DNA of 11,688 nucleotides from Rubrivivax sp. (GTDB lineage: Bacteria > Pseudomonadota > Gammaproteobacteria > Burkholderiales > Burkholderiaceae): positions 1-11,688 of the forward strand of contig SEEY01000059.1 in the NCBI GenBank assembly GCA_004211235.1. Reading direction: 5' to 3'. The notes beneath the pieces are model-generated. The model was given only the letters and a program-made list of their open reading frames with translations. It searched no databases and was not told where the DNA came from. This document shows positions 9,901-11,688 of the stretch, piece after piece (the first letter of the stretch is position 1; every line of letters starts with the position of its first letter). Position numbers and translations under genes: made by a program.

Positions 9901-11688
9901 ATCGGTGCGCTGACCACGGAGCAGCTCAGCCACCTGACCAGCGAGAACCTCAACGCGCTGGGCTCGGCACAGTTCGCCACGCTGTCATCCACCCAGTTCG
10001 CAGCCCTGACGACCGACCAGCTCGGCACGCTGGAGACGGCGGACCTGCGTGCCGTCACGACCGCCGCGCTGCGTGGCCTGTCGTCCGAGCAGATCCAGGC
10101 GCTGACATCCGACGAGGTCGCCAGCCTGAGCACGGCGCAGATCTCCGCGCTGACCAGCGGCCAGGTGCTGGGCCTGGAGACGGCCGACATGTCGGCGCTG
10201 AGTTCCGCCCAGGTCGGCGTGCTGAACTCGGCCCAGGTGCAGGCGTTGTCCACGGACCAGCTCGCAGCCATTGACGTGCCCGACGTCCGCGCGCTGTCCA
10301 CCACGGCGCTGCGTGCGCTGTCCAGCGAGCAGATCGACGGCCTGACGAGCGACCAGCTGCGCGGCCTGACGAGCGCCCAGCTGAACGCATTGACCACCAA
10401 TCCGCAGCTGGTGGGCCTGACCACGAACGACCTGAACGTGCTGACGACGGAGCAGATCGCCCGCCTGTCGACCGGCCAGATCCAGGCGCTGACGACCGAG
10501 CAGCTGAGCAGCCTCAACACGGACAGCCTCAACGCGATGGGCTCGGCGCAGTTCGCGACGCTGTCCTCGGCACAGGTCGCTTCGCTGACATCCAGCCAGC
10601 TGGCTGCGCTGGAGACGGCTGACGTGCGCGCCCTGACGACGGCTGCACTGCGTGGCCTGTCTTCGGACCAGGTCCAGAGCCTCAGCTCAGACGGCATCGC
10701 CGGCCTGAGCACGGCCCAGGTTTCGACCCTCACCACCGCCCAGCTGCAGGGCCTGGAGACAGCCGACCTGTCGGCGCTCGGCTCCGCGCAGATCGCTGTG
10801 CTGGGCTCGGCTCAGCTGTCCTCGCTGAACACCGACCAGCTCGCCGCCATCGACGTGGCCGACATGCGCTCGATCACGACGGCCGCCCTGCGTTCGCTGT
10901 CCAGCACGCAGCTCGACGCATTGACCAGCGACCAGCTGCGCGCCCTGAGCACCGGCCAGATCGTGTCCCTGACGACCGCCCAGGTCAGCACGCTGAACAC
11001 GGATGACCTGAACAGCCTGACCTCCGAGCAGTTCGTGCGCCTGACCACCGGTCAGGTGCAATCGCTGACGACCGAGCAACTGAGCCACCTGACCACCGAG
11101 AGCTTGAACTCGCTCGGCTCGGCGCAGTTCGCCACGCTGTCGTCCAGCCAATTCGCCTCGCTCACTTCCGATCAGCTCGGTGCACTGGAGACGGGTGACC
11201 TTCGCGCCGTCACCACCACCGCTTTGCGTGGCCTGTCGTCCGACCAGATCCAGAACCTCAGCTCCGACGGCATCGCCGGCTTGAGCACGGCGCAGATCGG
11301 CTCGTTGACGAGCACGCAGCTGCAGGGCCTGGAGACGGCCGACCTGTCGGCGCTGGGCTCGGCGCAGATCGCCGTGTTGAGCTCGGTCCAACTGGCCGCG
11401 CTGAACTCCGACCAGCTCGCCGCCATCGACGTGGCCGACATGCGCTCGATCACGACCGCAGCGCTGCGCAACCTGTCCAGCACCCAGCTCGACGCCTTCA
11501 CCAGCGACCAGTTGCGCGCCCTGAGCAGCGGCCAGATCACGGCACTGACCACCGCCCAGGTCAGCACGTTGAACACGGACGACCTCAACAGCTTCTCGTC
11601 CGACCAGTTCAACAAGTTCTCGACGGCGCAGATCCGCGTGCTGACCACCGAGCAGCTCAGCCACCTCGGCACGGAAAGCCTCAATGCC
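6961..11688 (+). CDS. Giant octapeptide-repeat protein, 5' part (1576 residues, runs off right edge)
   Basis: One frame is open from ATG 6961 to the last base, 1576 codons. Residues 1-15 (MASIVPFIPVSRIPG) form a short cap; all the rest is 195 consecutive octads L-[ST]-[ST]-x-Q-[LIVF]-x-x, as in LTTAQVST or LSSDQIQN. I see no cysteine, a single tryptophan (W29), few lysines, and an acidic, Thr/Ser/Ala/Leu/Gln-rich composition. There is no signal peptide or membrane segment. If exported, a C-terminal (type I) secretion signal beyond the window would be expected. The Ser/Thr-x-x-Gln pattern is a classic helix N-capping box, so each octad may be a very short helix plus turn in a solenoid. This is inference. 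Similar LTTAQ-rich frames are, as I recall, labelled hypothetical, adhesin-like or RTX-like in other Proteobacteria, but I cannot name a family. The function is unknown; a surface or matrix role is a guess. Coding is strongly supported by the conserved register with synonymous codon variation between repeats. Confidence 0.9.
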   Translation, partial: MASIVPFIPVSRIPGLTTATIRDFTTEDWAAFSTDQLVALTTSQAAVITSSGLSVLTSDQIRAFQPEDLRAISTVAIAGFASEQIGFMTTEQVQAFSTAQIGRLNTSQLLGLSTDDMVALTSAQVGVLSSAQVGSLSTDQLAALEAVDIKFLSTTAIRGLTSTQLDGLTSDQLRALTSSQITALTTAQVSSFNTDDLNSLASDQFNRLTTAQVRSLTTEQLSHLASDSLNALGTAQFATLSSTQFASLTTDQIGALETADMRAVTTSALQGLSSDQIATLSSDSVSVLTTTQIASLSTAQLQGLETVDVAALGTAQVAALSSTQVASLSTDQLAAIEVGDVRYLSTAALRALSSTQLDGLTSDQLRALTSAQIGALTTAQVSTLNTDDLNSLASEQFNKLSTAQIRALTTEQLSHLASDSLNALGTAQFATLSSSQFASLTSDQLGTLETADLRAVTTAALRGLSSDQIQNLSSDSLGNLTTAQISALTTGQLQGLETADLSALGSAQIAALGSAQLASLNTDQLAAIDVADMRSITTAALRALSSTQLDALTSDQLRALSTAQIVSLTTAQVSTLNTDDLNSLTSEQFVRLTTGQVQSLTTEQLSHLTTDGLNSLGTAQFATLSSTQFASLTSDQLNALETADLRAVTTSALRGLSSDQIQNLGSDAIAGLSTAQISALSTTQLQGLETADLSALGSAQIAVLTSTQLAALNSDQLAAIDVADMRSITTAALRNLSSTQLDAFTSDQLRALSSGQIGSLTTAQVSTLNTDDLNSFSSDQFNKLSTAQIRVLTTEQLSHLSSENLNALGTAQFATLSSTQFASLTSDQLGALETADMRAVTTAALQGLSSEQIHTLSSDSISVLTTTQIGSLSTAQLPGLETADMAALGTAQVAALSATQAAALSTEQLAAIEAGDVRFLSTAALRALSSEQIDGFTSEQLRSLSSGQIGALTTGQISTLNTDDLNSLSSDQFNKLSTAQIGALTTEQLSHLTSENLNALGSAQFATLSSTQFAALTTDQLGTLETADLRAVTTAALRGLSSEQIQALTSDEVASLSTAQISALTSGQVLGLETADMSALSSAQVGVLNSAQVQALSTDQLAAIDVPDVRALSTTALRALSSEQIDGLTSDQLRGLTSAQLNALTTNPQLVGLTTNDLNVLTTEQIARLSTGQIQALTTEQLSSLNTDSLNAMGSAQFATLSSAQVASLTSSQLAALETADVRALTTAALRGLSSDQVQSLSSDGIAGLSTAQVSTLTTAQLQGLETADLSALGSAQIAVLGSAQLSSLNTDQLAAIDVADMRSITTAALRSLSSTQLDALTSDQLRALSTGQIVSLTTAQVSTLNTDDLNSLTSEQFVRLTTGQVQSLTTEQLSHLTTESLNSLGSAQFATLSSSQFASLTSDQLGALETGDLRAVTTTALRGLSSDQIQNLSSDGIAGLSTAQIGSLTSTQLQGLETADLSALGSAQIAVLSSVQLAALNSDQLAAIDVADMRSITTAALRNLSSTQLDAFTSDQLRALSSGQITALTTAQVSTLNTDDLNSFSSDQFNKFSTAQIRVLTTEQLSHLGTESLNA
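7006..7413 (+). repeat. Degenerate N-terminal repeat section, 17 octads
   Basis: From L16 to F151 the octads keep the 24-base register but diverge in sequence (FTTEDWAA, FQPEDLRA, ISTVAIAG, MTTEQVQA). They align in order with octads 8-24 of the later 24-octad unit. For example FQPEDLRA-ISTVAIAG corresponds to LETADLRA-VTTAALRG, and LSTDQLAA-LEAVDIKF to LNTDQLAA-IDVADMRS. This is therefore an older, truncated unit that has escaped homogenisation, as is usual at the edge of a repeat array. Confidence 0.8.
8662..8762 (+). repeat. 101-base exact direct repeat, copy 1 (copy 2 at 10969-11069)
   Basis: The two copies are identical base for base over 101 positions and lie 2307 bases apart, which is four units plus the extra codon. 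Mismatches flank both ends (8661 against 10968, 8763 against 11070). Other unit pairs differ at many synonymous sites over comparable stretches. Confidence 0.85.
10969..11069 (+). repeat. 101-base exact direct repeat, copy 2 (copy 1 at 8662-8762)
   Basis: This is the partner of the copy at 8662-8762. It encodes the end of octad 4 through the start of octad 9, including the distinctive LTSEQFVR-LTTGQVQS pair that only these two units carry in the window. Confidence 0.85.

Larger units (their letters stand above)
7414..11688 (+). repeat. Tandem array of 576-base (192-residue, 24-octad) units
   Basis: Units are 7414-7989, 7990-8565, 8566-9141, 9142-9717, 9718-10293, 10294-10872 (579 bases, one extra codon), 10873-11448, and 11449-11688 (10 octads, cut by the edge). 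Each unit opens with [LI]-[ST]-T-[AT]-x-[LI]-R and closes with LxTDQLAA (LNSDQLAA or LSTEQLAA in some) then a D-[VIM]-[RK] octad. Anchor codons for the closing octad lie at 7402, 7978, 8554, 9130, 9706, 10282, 10861 and 11437, giving an exact 576-base step except for the single 579. Within a unit, octads 11-20 and octads 21-24 plus 1-6 of the next unit are homologous 10-octad blocks; octads 7-10 are an insert. Confidence 0.92.

Noticed and set aside
6916..11684. Long minus-strand open frames opposite the repeat gene, up to 663 codons (8745-10736)
   Set aside because: They arise because the 24-base repeat with few codon choices lacks stop triplets in antisense. Their translations are only a mirror of the repeat, broken at arbitrary points, with no ribosome sites or domains.
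7414..11688. CRISPR or non-coding satellite array
   Set aside because: There is no alternation of identical repeats and unique spacers. The whole stretch is one open frame with conserved amino acids and silent-site variation.

Overview
The window looks like chromosomal DNA of a GC-rich betaproteobacterium, most likely a Burkholderiales member. The basis is roughly 65% GC, the PccB and methylmalonyl-CoA mutase sequences, and the gene order. This is judged from motifs only; no database search was possible.

Region 1 (1-5836, minus strand) is a tightly packed propionyl-CoA to succinyl-CoA operon. In transcription order it runs: B12-dependent methylmalonyl-CoA mutase (5836-3653), its G-protein chaperone MeaB (3656-2688), a small VOC/glyoxalase-fold protein (2691-2302), the propionyl-CoA carboxylase carboxyltransferase subunit PccB (2285-753), and an exported thioredoxin-like protein starting at 756. 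Three of the four junctions are 4-base stop/start overlaps (TTGA, ATGA, GTGA). The last gene is odd. After a complete thioredoxin domain the same frame runs directly into the middle of acetylglutamate kinase (ArgB) and leaves the window still open. ArgB lacks its N-terminal phosphate-binding loops here, and base composition drops at the joint. This is either an assembly chimera or a real recombination joint.

Region 2 (5837-5930) is a 94-base divergent control region. It contains a perfect 16-base AT-rich palindrome, the likely operator. It lies between the mutase operon and a divergently transcribed GntR/FCD-family regulator (5931-6596, plus strand), the probable local regulator of the operon.

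Region 3 (6597-6960) is a 364-base non-coding gap. It holds a long-loop inverted repeat, a good rho-independent terminator for the regulator, and a short hairpin just before the next gene.

Region 4 (6961-11688, plus strand) is the 5' part of a giant gene: 1576 codons without a stop, running off the right edge. After a 15-residue cap the protein is built entirely from 195 consecutive octapeptides of the type L-[ST]-[ST]-x-Q-[LIVF]-x-x. The octads are organised hierarchically: 24 octads form a 192-residue (576-base) unit, and each unit consists of two homologous 10-octad blocks plus a 4-octad insert. There are 17 degenerate octads, seven full units and 10 octads of an eighth. No known domain, signal peptide or cysteine is visible. 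This is the most novel object in the window. The long minus-strand open frames opposite it are shadows of the 24-base periodicity.
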